A stretch of 64,000 nucleotides of DNA from Gaiellasilicea sp963791905 (GTDB taxonomy: Bacteria; Actinomycetota; Thermoleophilia; Gaiellales; Gaiellaceae): NCBI GenBank assembly GCA_963791905.1, contig CAWBTX010000002.1:496001-560000 (forward strand), read 5' to 3'. Each line of letters starts with the position of its first letter. Position 1 is the stretch's first letter. The translations under genes were made by a program, and so were the position numbers. The notes beneath the pieces are model-generated. The model did not search any database and had not been told where the DNA came from. It saw only the letters and a list, made by a program, of their open reading frames with translations. This document shows, in pieces, positions 56,561-64,000 of the stretch.

Positions 56561-57622
56561 GTGACGCCGCGGGCGACCGACTGGGGCTTGGCGTTGTTCG
56601 TCGGGTTGCTGTTCGCGACCGGCGTGATGAGCCTGTTCGCAGGCCAGCATGGCGATGCGTGGGTCTTCGGCGCGCACGGTGTCGGCGGCTTGGCGCTGGC
56701 TGGCATGGTGGGCTGGAAGCTGCGGCGCGTGTGGCGGCGGCTGGCGCAGCCGTGGCGCTGGGACCGCCGCACCGCGGCGGGCGCGGCCGCTCTCGCTCTG
56801 GTGGTGGCGACGCTGCTGTCGGGGGTGGGATGGTCGAGCGGCGCCCGGCTCTCGGCGGGCGGCTACAACCTGTTGACCTGGCACTTCGCGCTCGGGGTCG
56901 TGCTCACGATCGTCGTGGCCGTCCACGCGGTCGTGCGCGCAAAGCCGCTCCGGCGGCGGGACCTGGCCGGGCGGCGGCAGTTCCTGCTGGCGGGGGCGGT
57001 CGCCGCCGGGTCGTATCTCGTCTGGGAGCTGCAGCGTCCGCTGTCGGCCGGGTTAGGCCTGCGCGGCGCCCGCCGCCGCTTCACCGGCTCCTACGAGGCC
57101 GGCTCGTTCGCCGGCAACGCCTTCCCTTCGACCTCCTGGGTCGCGGACAGCCCCCGGCCGCTGCCCGACGACGCCTATCTCCTCGAGCTTGGCGGGCTGG
57201 TCGCCCGCCCGCTGCGCCTTCCGCTGGTCGAGCTTCAGGCCCACGACACGCTCGTGGCCACGCTCGACTGCACCGGCGGCTTCTACTCGCGCCAGCGCTG
57301 GAGCGGCGTGCGCCTCGCACGGCTGCTCGAGCGGGCCGGCCCGCTGCCCGCTGCGAGCCACGTGCGCGTGATCTCGCACACCGGCTATCGCTGGAGCTTC
57401 GAGCTGCGCGTCGCTCGCAGGTTGCTGCTCGCCACCGGCGTCGGAGGAGAGGCGCTCTCACACGAGCACGGCGCGCCGGTGCGGCTGGTCGCGCCCGGCC
57501 GGCGCGGCTTCGAGTGGGTGAAGTGGGTGGTCCGCGTCGAGCTGCACGACGGCCCCGACCCGGGCGCGCCCGCCTCGACGGTGTGGAGTAGCTTCACGCC
57601 CGAGGGACGCGGCGCAGCCTGA
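56561..57622 (+). CDS. membrane-bound molybdopterin-dependent oxidoreductase (YedY/sulfite-oxidase fold)
   Basis: 353 residues from GTG. N-terminal membrane helices (WGLALFVGLLFATGVMSLFA, LALAGMVGWKLRRVW, ALALVVATLLSGVGWSS, FALGVVLTIVVAVHAVV) resemble a cytochrome b561/YedZ-like unit. A fifth segment with an RRQF start follows (RRQFLLAGAVAAGSYLVWE). The Mo domain reads YLLELGGLVARPLRLPLVEL and VATLDCTGGFYSRQRWSGVR, where Cys237 would bind molybdenum, then FEWVKWVVRVELHDGPDPG. It should reduce or oxidise an oxo-substrate at the outer membrane face. Membrane and Mo parts are fused, whereas YedY and YedZ are usually separate proteins. Confidence 0.75.
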   Translation: MTPRATDWGLALFVGLLFATGVMSLFAGQHGDAWVFGAHGVGGLALAGMVGWKLRRVWRRLAQPWRWDRRTAAGAAALALVVATLLSGVGWSSGARLSAGGYNLLTWHFALGVVLTIVVAVHAVVRAKPLRRRDLAGRRQFLLAGAVAAGSYLVWELQRPLSAGLGLRGARRRFTGSYEAGSFAGNAFPSTSWVADSPRPLPDDAYLLELGGLVARPLRLPLVELQAHDTLVATLDCTGGFYSRQRWSGVRLARLLERAGPLPAASHVRVISHTGYRWSFELRVARRLLLATGVGGEALSHEHGAPVRLVAPGRRGFEWVKWVVRVELHDGPDPGAPASTVWSSFTPEGRGAA

Positions 57623-57788
57623 TCACGGTCGACCGCGAGGCGTTGCGACGCGCGGGCGGAGTGCGCCGAGCGGTAGTGCGCGCGGCAGCCCGTCCGCCAG
57701 GGCTGCGCGCGGTGTGCCCCGGAGCTGCTGGTCGGCTCGGGTGCGGGCCGTGGTATCACGTTCAGGGAGCCAGTCAGAAGGAGAGGGC

Positions 57789-57986
57789 ATGGAGTTCAAG
57801 TCCGGAGATCGCGTGCAGGTCGAGTCCGAGTCGACCGAGCGGCCGCCCCGGACGGGCGTCGTCGAGGAGGTCGTGGAAGGGACGGCTTACCCTCGCTATC
57901 GCATCAGCTGGGACGACGGGCACGAGAGCATCTACACACCCGCTGCGGGCGCGCTGCAACCCGCCGAGCCGACCGAAGAGGCGTAG
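57789..57986 (+). CDS. DUF1918 protein (copy 3, intact)
   Basis: 65 residues with ribosome site AAGGAGAGG. MEFKSGDRVQVESESTERPP, RTGVVEEVVEGTAYPRYRIS and WDDGHESIYTPAAGALQPAE. It is about 75 percent similar to the protein at 52901-53098 by eye. It lies ~145 bases upstream of the second USP-like gene, just as the other copy lies near the first one. Confidence 0.8.
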   Translation: MEFKSGDRVQVESESTERPPRTGVVEEVVEGTAYPRYRISWDDGHESIYTPAAGALQPAEPTEEA

Positions 57987-58130
57987 GACCGAGACACAGG
58001 GGCGCTGGGCCGACACCCGCGAACGCTCGCCGGCGCGAAAGTGCCGGGGGACCGCGACGCCCGACGGCGCTTGGCTTCGGCGCGCACGCTGAGCCCGGTC
58101 GGCGGAACGCGATGCGACAATCACGGCAGG

Positions 58131-58555
58131 ATGACCTCGGCAGCGCCCACGCGCGTGCTGGTGGTGGCGCACCGAACCGCGGCGACGCCGAGGCTGCTCG
58201 ACGAGGTGCGCGCCCGCGCCGGCCGCTCCCCCTGCAGCTTCACCCTCTGGTGCCGCGTCCCTACTGGGACCCGCAAACCGAGGAGGCCGCTGCCACGCTC
58301 GAGCTCGCCCTGCCGCTGCTCGACGAGGCCGCGGGTGGGCACGTCGAGGGAACCATCGGCGAGGGCGATCCGTTCGCCGCGGTGGAGCAGGCGGTCGAGC
58401 GCGGCGGGTTCGACGAGATCATCATCTCCACGCTTCCGGCGCGTGTCTCGCACTGGCTCCGCCGCGACCTCCCCCAGCGCGTCGAGGCGCTCGGCTTGCC
58501 TGTCACCGTCGTGACCGCCAAGCAGTCCGAACGCGACCTCTACGACGCACGCTGA
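58131..58555 (+). pseudogene. second copy of the universal-stress-like protein, frameshifted
   Basis: MTSAAPTRVLVVAHRTAATP and LLDEVRARAGRSPCSFTL match 51676-52101. At ~58250 one C is missing compared with the other copy (CTCCTGG became CTCTGG). The second half, VPRPYWDPQTEEAAATLELA through TVVTAKQSERDLYDAR, continues in the next frame. A sequencing deletion would restore a 141-residue protein. Confidence 0.65.
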
Positions 58556-59035
58556 GCCGACGGCGCGTCGGTGATCGGTCACGGGCCTTGTAGGACACCA
58601 ACGCGCCCAGATCAGCGAGCCGAGAAACGCATGCCGCTTCTCCACCGAGGAGCAGGAGCGAGCTTTCCCCTCATGCTCACCCCTGGCGACTGCCCTCGTG
58701 GGCCCCGACTTCCGTTGAGCCAGGTTCGCGCTCCGAACAGCGTCAGGGCCGTCGACCCGCCGGCATCGTGACCCCGAAGGCCGCTCTGCGAGGGGTTGTG
58801 CGGCGTCGCTTGCGTGAGCGTTCTTTTGTGCTGGCGGAAGCTGCGTTGGGTTTTGTTGCGACGCGGTCCTTGCGTCGGGAGCAAAGAGGCAACGGCGGTC
58901 GCGCAGCTGGTCGTACCGTTGTTGCATGAGAATCCGCGCTGCGATGATCGCGGGTGCGTTGGCCGCGGCGATCGGTGGGTGGACGGGCGGTCCGACGTTG
59001 CCGATTAGTAGGGACACCCATTGAGGGGACGGGCA
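58556..59035. other. intergenic stretch
   Basis: No convincing gene. A 32-codon frame at 58925 (MRIRAAMIAGALAAAIGG) looks like a short signal-like peptide but has no ribosome site. Confidence 0.35.
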
Positions 59036-59241
59036 ATGCGAGAGCGCCTTGAGACAGAATTGGCTCACGCGACGGACGAGCTGAAGGCCCATATGGCTAC
59101 GTGGGAGTACGCGTTCGCGATGGCGGCGGGCAGCCAGGGTGGGCGCGACCATCCGGTGCACTGGGAGACCCACGCCGTACCGAGCGGCTCACCGTCCGCT
59201 GCCGCGAGCTTCGCGCCCGGCTCGCCGAGTACGAGCTCTGA
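59036..59241 (+). pseudogene. small tandem paralogue 1, frameshifted
   Basis: MRERLETELAHATDELKAHM, ATWEYAFAMAAGSQGGRDHP and VHWETHA match the next gene. A missing base near 59176 shifts the rest. Restoring it gives RTERLTVRCRELRARLAEYE and the same stop position as the paralogue. The pair arose by tandem duplication. Confidence 0.55.
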
Positions 59242-59245
59242 GTCG

Positions 59246-59266
59246 GCCCGCGCTTCCGGCGCGGGC
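59246..59266 (+). terminator. GC hairpin directly after paralogue 1
   Basis: GCCCGCGC, a 5-base loop, then GCGCGGGC: a perfect 8-bp stem five bases after the stop. No T-run. Confidence 0.5.
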
Positions 59267-59474
59267 GCTGGCGGTGAGCTCAGCTGTCGGCGGGCGGGAG
59301 GCGCTCGGCCGCATGGCCGTCGCGCGGATGTCCCGGCATCTCGACAGCCGTACAACTACTGCGGCCGCTTTTTTGGACCCGTGTCCAAGGCAGGCGGCGC
59401 ATCGGTGCCCCATCCTTGACTGTGGCTGCTTACCGGGCTGTGTCCGATCAAAGATCGCCCATCCGGAATCAGGC

Positions 59475-59681
59475 ATGCAAGAGAGACTCAAGGCCGAGCT
59501 TGCTCAGGCCACGGCCGAGCTGAGGGCGCACATGGGCAGCTGGGAGTACGCCTTTGCGATGGCGGGCGGCTGCCACGGCGGCCGCGACCATCCCGTCCAT
59601 TGGGCCACTCAGGCCCGCACCGAGGGGCTCGCGGCCCGCTGCCGCGAGCTCCGCGTACGACTGGCCGAGCACGAGCTCTGA
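59475..59681 (+). CDS. 68-residue helical protein (paralogue 2, intact)
   Basis: MQERLKAELAQATAELRAHM, GSWEYAFAMAGGCHGGRDHP, VHWATQARTEGLAARCRELR and VRLAEHEL. Two helices joined by a turn with a conserved W-E-Y-A-F-A-M-A and G-G-R-D-H-P-V-H-W segment. His-rich motif and cysteines might bind a metal. No family recognised. It lies upstream of the formaldehyde dehydrogenase gene. Confidence 0.6.
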   Translation: MQERLKAELAQATAELRAHMGSWEYAFAMAGGCHGGRDHPVHWATQARTEGLAARCRELRVRLAEHEL

Positions 59682-59826
59682 CCGCGCCGCGCTGAGGCCG
59701 GTGGGGCGCGCTGCAGCGGTGCGCGCGGAGGTGTAGGCTCGGGGTCCCGGAAGACAGTCTCGATGAGAGCGCCTGGTGGCGCGCCCGGGTAAGCCGACCG
59801 CCGGGTGCGGAAGGGAGGAGCAAGCC

Positions 59827-60030
59827 ATGAGCCCTCCCAGCAGCGCGGATCGAGCCCCGTCCGCTGCCGGCGGAGGCGGTCGAGAACGCGGTCCGTGCGG
59901 CGCGGAAGAACGGGCCAGGTCGAGGGTCGCTGCCGGCGGTCGCCGTGAGCGCGTCCTCGAACGGGACTGGCCGGCCACGCCGGGAGGCATAGGTGTGCGC
60001 AACCGCCAGACAGAGGTACAAGAGGAGTGA
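59827..60030 (+). CDS. possible 67-residue leader protein before formaldehyde dehydrogenase
   Basis: ATG with ribosome site GGAGGAG. MSPPSSADRAPSAAGGGGRE, RGPCGAEERARSRVAAGGRR and VLERDWPATPGGIGVRNRQT. Low complexity, arginine- and alanine-rich. The stop is 3 bases before the fdhA start, which hints at coupling. Confidence 0.35.
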   Translation: MSPPSSADRAPSAAGGGGRERGPCGAEERARSRVAAGGRRERVLERDWPATPGGIGVRNRQTEVQEE

Positions 60031-60033
60031 GAC

Positions 60034-61251
60034 ATGGCTGAGAACAGGGGCGTGGCCTACATGGGCCCTGGGAAGGTCGAGCTGCACGACATCGAGTTCC
60101 CGACCTTCGAGCTGCAGGACGGCCCGGGGGTCAACCCGGCCAACGTGGGACGCCAGCTCCCGCACGCGGCCATCCTCAGGATCGTCGCGACCAACATCTG
60201 CGGCTCCGACCAGCACATGGTCCGCGGCCGTACGACAGCGCCTGAGGGTTTGATCCTGGGCCACGAGATCACCGGCGAGGTGATCGAGACGGGACCGGGG
60301 GTGGAGTTCATCAAGAAGGGCGACCTCTGCTCGGTGCCGTTCAACATCGCCTGCGGCCGCTGCCGCATGTGCAAGACCGGCAACACGGGCGTGTGCCTGA
60401 ACGTGAATCCCGACCGTCCCGGCTCGGCGTACGGCTACGTCGACATGGGCGGCTGGGTAGGCGGCCAGGCGGAGTTCGTCGCCGTGCCCTACGCCGACTG
60501 GAACCTTCTGAAGTTCGAGGACAAAGAACAGGCGCTGGAGAAGATCCTCGACCTGACGATGCTGTCGGACATCTTCCCGACCGGCTATCACGGCTGCTAC
60601 ACGGCCGGGGTGACCTCGGGCTCGACGGTCTACATCGCCGGCGGCGGACCGGTCGGACTGGCCGCGGCCCACTCGGCCCAGCTTTTGGGAGCGGCAGTGG
60701 TGATCGTGGGGGACCTGATCCCCGAGCGGCTCGAGCAGGCGCGCAGCTTCGGGTGCGAGACGATCGACGTCTCGAAGGGCGACCCGAAGGACCAGATCGA
60801 GCAGATCCTCGGCGTCCCCGAGGTGGACGCGGCCGTCGACGCGGTCGGCTTCGAGGCCCGCGGCCACGGCTCCGACGCCGACCACGAGGCCCCGGCGACG
60901 GTGCTGAACTCGGTCATGGACGTGACCAGGGTGGCCGGCAAGCTCGGCATCCCTGGCCTGTACGTGACCGGTGACCCGGGGGCGGCCGATGAGGCGGCCA
61001 AGGTGGGCTCGCTGTCGATCCGGATCGGCCTCGGCTGGGCGAAGTCGCACAGCTTCACCACGGGCCAGTGCCCGGTGATGAGATACCACCACGGCCTGAT
61101 GCAGATGATCCTGAACGACAAGGCACAGATCGCGAAGGCGGTCAACGCCACCGTGATCACCCTGGACGAGGCGCCGCAGGGGTACGAGGACTTCGACAAG
61201 GGCGCGGCCAAGAAGTTCGTCTTCAACCCGCACGGCTTGATCAAGGTCTGA
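60034..61251 (+). CDS. fdhA: glutathione-independent formaldehyde dehydrogenase (zinc MDR)
   Basis: 405 residues with ribosome site AAGAGGAG. GVAYMGPGKVELHDIEFPTF, IVATNICGSDQHMVRGRTTA (catalytic zinc Cys56), LILGHEITGEVIETG (His77), FNIACGRCRMCKTGNTGVCL (structural zinc cysteines), VYIAGGGPVGLAAAHSAQLL (NAD-binding GxGxxG) and VVIVGDLIPERLEQARSFGC. It aligns throughout with the Pseudomonas putida type enzyme, including its long insertion near VYVTGDPGAADEAAKVGS-like residues. It converts formaldehyde and water to formate with NAD. Intact. Confidence 0.93.
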   Translation: MAENRGVAYMGPGKVELHDIEFPTFELQDGPGVNPANVGRQLPHAAILRIVATNICGSDQHMVRGRTTAPEGLILGHEITGEVIETGPGVEFIKKGDLCSVPFNIACGRCRMCKTGNTGVCLNVNPDRPGSAYGYVDMGGWVGGQAEFVAVPYADWNLLKFEDKEQALEKILDLTMLSDIFPTGYHGCYTAGVTSGSTVYIAGGGPVGLAAAHSAQLLGAAVVIVGDLIPERLEQARSFGCETIDVSKGDPKDQIEQILGVPEVDAAVDAVGFEARGHGSDADHEAPATVLNSVMDVTRVAGKLGIPGLYVTGDPGAADEAAKVGSLSIRIGLGWAKSHSFTTGQCPVMRYHHGLMQMILNDKAQIAKAVNATVITLDEAPQGYEDFDKGAAKKFVFNPHGLIKV

Positions 61252-62145
61252 CGAGGTCGGATAGGCGCGTCGCGGCAGCGGGGGGCCGCGCGCGCCTCCG
61301 GCGGGCCGCGCGGACCGAGCCGCCCAGCGCCCGCCGCAAGCAACGTATACCCAAAACGGCGGGCTCAGAGGTCCTCCGGCACCAGCCGCTCGACGGCGTA
61401 ACCTGCGCACCCAGCTCTGCGAGCAGGGGCAGCTCGGCGGCCTCCGTTCCGTCGCCATAAACAGGCGTCTCCGCGAACGCCGGGCTTACGCTCGCCCCGG
61501 ACGAGGTGCGACAGCCAACACGGCCGCACTCGGGCTCCTGCAATGCGCGACCACCAGGAGCCTCCCCGGTTCACGCGGGAGCGGGACTTCGCCCAGGCAC
61601 GTGACGGACCGGGGCACGCTCCTGCTGCCGTCGAGGAGCAGGAGTCTTCAGCTGCGCTGCTGCTCCTCGTCCCTTCCGGTCGTCTGACACTCGATCTGAG
61701 GGACGCGCATCTCGCGCATTGCAGGAGCGCTCGTGGCCTGGCTTCGGAGCTCGGTGGTCCACCTCGGCGCCGCTCGCCTTCCCGCGGCCTCGCTAGGGCA
61801 TTGATGCCGCGACATCACGTCAAGCACGGGGCGGGAACGCCGGGCACGGGTCGGAAGGACGGGGCCAATCGCGTTGAGCAGGCGGGTCACGGGAATCGAC
61901 CCGAGGCCGCCTTCACTCGAGATCGCCATCACCCGACGCGCACCTGAAAGTCACGGGGGAGATCGAAAACGACCGGTTCGGGGGCAGCCCGATCCTGACA
62001 GTCGATCGGCTGATTCGAAGAGCAGGACACGGTGGTCGCGATCGGCAACGGCGAGCCACCCAGAGGAGTAAAGGTGAGGTCTTCACGGTGGCGGGGCGAC
62101 AAGATCTCTCGCGGCCAGTCCTACCTCGTGTCAGGCGGGTAGGGG
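61252..62145. other. gene-free stretch
   Basis: Open frames on both strands here are arginine-rich and lack ribosome sites. Nothing recognisable. Confidence 0.4.
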
Positions 62146-64000
62146 TCAGGGCTCGTCGGCTTTGGCCATGATCGCGCCGAGCTGAGCGCGCGAGTGGATG
62201 CCGAGCTTGCGGTAGGCGCGGGTTAGGTGCGCTTCGACTGTCTTGGCGCTGACGACCAGCGTGGCCGCGACCTGGTCGTTGGTCATTCCGGAGGCAGCCA
62301 GGCGCGCTACGCGTTCTTCGGTCGGTGTGAGCTGGTCCGAAGTGGTCGGGCGGAGGCCGAGCCCGGTGATCTCGGCCTGCGTCTGCGCGGTCCAGCGCGG
62401 CGACCCGGCCGTCTCGAAGATCTCCAATGCCTCCTCCAGCGCGGCCTTGGCGTCCAGACGCTTGCGCAGCCGGCGACGGATGCGACCGAGCGCCAGGAGG
62501 CTGCGCGCGCGCTCGATCGGCATCGGCAGCCGCTCGTGTGTGACGAGGGCGCGCTTCAACGCTTGCTCGGCCGCGGCGACGTCGCCGTCGTGGGCGAGCA
62601 GGAGGCCGCGACAGCGCGCTCCCAACGCGATGGCCCAGGGCCGGTCGACTGCGGCACCGCGCTCCTCGAGCAGGGCCGTTATCTCCTCGGCCTCCATGAT
62701 CCGTCCGACCCCGACGAACGCCTCGGCGGCGTCGCCGGCGAGCATGAAGCTCCCGGCTGTCGGCTCGAGCATGCCGTTCGCGACGACGACCTTTGTGAAC
62801 GGGTCGAGCACGGTCGCGGCGCCCCTGTGGTTGACGGCCGAGAGCTCCGCGAAGCCGAGCGGGACCACGGCCCACGACATCGCGAACTGCCACCCGGCAC
62901 GCCCGTACAAGGCGACGGCTTCCCTGGACTTCTGCCGCACGTGTTCCACCCGGCCGGCGAGCGCGTCGACCATCGCCTCCACGGTCAGCGCCATCGCGTC
63001 GCCGATGGTGGTCCTGAGCATGCGAAGCCGCTCGCTCCCATCGCTCCCGAGCTCGGTCGCGCTCGCGAGGTCTCCCGCCGCGAACTCGACCCATACCCGG
63101 GGCACGTAGGCCCAGGCGAGCGCGTGCTCCTCTCCGCGCCCGGTGTGCATGGCCACGTGGTTGGCGAGCGCCGCGCGCGCCTCGTTGAGGCGGCCGGCCC
63201 ACAGGCAGATGAACCCGTGCAGGGCCTCGGCGCTGAGCTCGCCGCTCGGCATCGGGTGAGCGCGCTGTAGATCGTGGGCGGTAGCGATCATCTCTTCGTC
63301 GACGCCGCCGCCGGTGTTGAACTTCACAAACGCCGCGCCCCCGAGCGCCTGTGCGAGCAGGCCCGGCTCGCCGAGCAGTCGTGCTCGCTCCGCCGTGGAC
63401 TCGATCGAGGCGATCCCCTCCGGGATGGCGCCGCTGTTGAACAGCACGAAGCCCAGCCGCAAGGAGATCGTGGCCTGGAGCTCCTCGTTGGCTCCGGCCT
63501 CCGCCTGTGCCTGCTCGAGCAGCTCCCGGGCTACCGCGAGGCTGTCGTCCTTGTAGCGCAGCTCGGCCAGCAGTGTGAGCGCTCGCGCGCGCGCCTCGCC
63601 GGCCTGCAGCAGGTCGATCGCCTCCTCGAGCAGCGTCCGGGCGCGTGCCACATCGCCGGCGTCGAAGTGGTGGCGAGCCGTCTGGACCCGCAGCTCGACG
63701 CGGCCGCCTAGACCCAGGGCAAGCTCGAGCAGCTCGGCCGCGGCGTCGGGCGCCCCGCGCCTGTCGAGCTCACGCGCTGCCTCCTCGAGCGCTTCTGGCG
63801 CACCGGGCAGCCCTGCGAGGGCGAGGTGGCGCGCGCGTTCCTCGAGGTCCGGCACCGCCGCGCTCAGCTGGCGATGCATCTCACGCCGGCGTCCGGACGT
63901 CGCCCGCGCGTGGACGCCGCTCGCGAGCAGCGGGTGCGCGAACCTGACCGACGACCCGTCGAGCACGACGATCCCCCGCCGCTCCGCGGCGTCCAGCCAG
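62146..64000 (-). CDS. LuxR-type regulator of the LAL group (C-terminal part)
   Basis: The gene enters from the right edge, so the ATP-binding N-terminus is outside the window. The visible ~617 residues start VRFAHPLLASGVHARATSGR, the end of the P-loop ATPase module. They continue with a long tetratricopeptide-like helical array (ARTLLEEAIDLLQAGEARAR, GIASIESTAERARLLGEPGL, AHDLQRAHPMPSGELSAEAL) and end in a LuxR helix-turn-helix: LTPTEERVARLAASGMTNDQ and TLVVSAKTVEAHLTRAYRKL. Large regulators of this group (LAL) respond to small molecules or metabolic state. The location next to fdhA suggests it may control the one-carbon genes, but this is only an inference. Confidence 0.85.
   Translation of the reverse strand, partial: WLDAAERRGIVVLDGSSVRFAHPLLASGVHARATSGRRREMHRQLSAAVPDLEERARHLALAGLPGAPEALEEAARELDRRGAPDAAAELLELALGLGGRVELRVQTARHHFDAGDVARARTLLEEAIDLLQAGEARARALTLLAELRYKDDSLAVARELLEQAQAEAGANEELQATISLRLGFVLFNSGAIPEGIASIESTAERARLLGEPGLLAQALGGAAFVKFNTGGGVDEEMIATAHDLQRAHPMPSGELSAEALHGFICLWAGRLNEARAALANHVAMHTGRGEEHALAWAYVPRVWVEFAAGDLASATELGSDGSERLRMLRTTIGDAMALTVEAMVDALAGRVEHVRQKSREAVALYGRAGWQFAMSWAVVPLGFAELSAVNHRGAATVLDPFTKVVVANGMLEPTAGSFMLAGDAAEAFVGVGRIMEAEEITALLEERGAAVDRPWAIALGARCRGLLLAHDGDVAAAEQALKRALVTHERLPMPIERARSLLALGRIRRRLRKRLDAKAALEEALEIFETAGSPRWTAQTQAEITGLGLRPTTSDQLTPTEERVARLAASGMTNDQVAATLVVSAKTVEAHLTRAYRKLGIHSRAQLGAIMAKADEP

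Noticed and set aside
58612..58884. A 90-codon minus-strand frame with a less biased composition
   Set aside because: No ribosome site, no recognisable domain, and the plus strand shows no partner; not enough support to call a gene.
59488..61458. A 656-codon open frame on the minus strand over fdhA
   Set aside because: fdhA on the plus strand has every expected motif; the antisense frame has no ribosome site and no domain.
62227..63270. A 347-codon plus-strand frame over the LuxR-type gene
   Set aside because: The minus-strand gene ends in a perfect LuxR helix-turn-helix; the plus-strand translation is a shadow.
1..64000. CRISPR arrays or rRNA genes
   Set aside because: No regularly spaced repeats with unique spacers and no rRNA-like conserved blocks were seen anywhere in the window.

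Overview
The window is very GC-rich and reads like an actinobacterial chromosome. GTG starts and 1-4 base overlaps (ATGA, GTGA, TGATG) are frequent, and RelE/VapBC modules, an ANTAR regulator, DUF1918 proteins and large LuxR-type regulators are present. The mix of families, such as an F420-type LLM oxidoreductase and a short 'KGGEGTYGKTNDKV' membrane peptide, would fit Thermoleophilia/Solirubrobacterales. That placement is an inference, because no rRNA gene is present.

Layout. (1) 1-19.7 kb is a surface polysaccharide locus. It holds glycosyltransferases, an O-antigen-ligase-like protein, a PMT-like membrane protein, an undecaprenyl-phosphate sugar transferase, an ATP-grasp enzyme, two tandem PQQ-type beta-propeller proteins, an NAD-dependent epimerase, a Wzz-like chain-length protein and an MFS exporter with a MarR-like tail. 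Three toxin-antitoxin-like pairs are scattered through it (VapBC, RelE/ParE type, DUF6036-like nucleotidyltransferase pair). (2) At about 19.69 kb a membrane-protein gene stops mid-domain and a 5'-truncated FtsH-like gene begins, followed by a large secreted propeller/phosphoesterase-like protein set (to 28.3 kb). (3) 28.8-39.1 kb carries housekeeping and catabolic genes: a winged-helix regulator, a TIM-barrel isomerase overlapping uppP, M20 hydrolase, LLM oxidoreductase, enoyl-CoA hydratase, GNAT, cupin, and two tRNA-Leu genes (CAA and TAG). (4) 39.1-64 kb, starting right after tRNA-Leu(TAG), is a stress and one-carbon region. It has Hsp20, three DUF1918 copies (one decayed), an RsbW-like ATPase, an ANTAR regulator, an IS5-type element, SixA, two NAD formate dehydrogenases in a ~2 kb inverted duplication, a glutathione-independent formaldehyde dehydrogenase, a molybdopterin oxidoreductase and a LuxR/LAL regulator.

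How the genes work together. Regions 1 and 4 are the most coherent. Region 1 would build, polymerise and export a polysaccharide. In region 4, formaldehyde dehydrogenase (60.0 kb) makes formate, and either formate dehydrogenase copy (43 or 54 kb) oxidises it to CO2. Both formate dehydrogenase cassettes carry the same small-gene companions and the same conserved 39-base leader.

Data quality. From 1 to about 38.9 kb nearly every long gene is broken by small indels, mostly single extra bases that fall exactly between codons. From 39 kb on, long genes are mostly intact. Gene boundaries in the first part are therefore given for the inferred whole gene, not for a single open frame. Whether the breaks are sequencing or assembly errors or real decay cannot be decided from the sequence alone.
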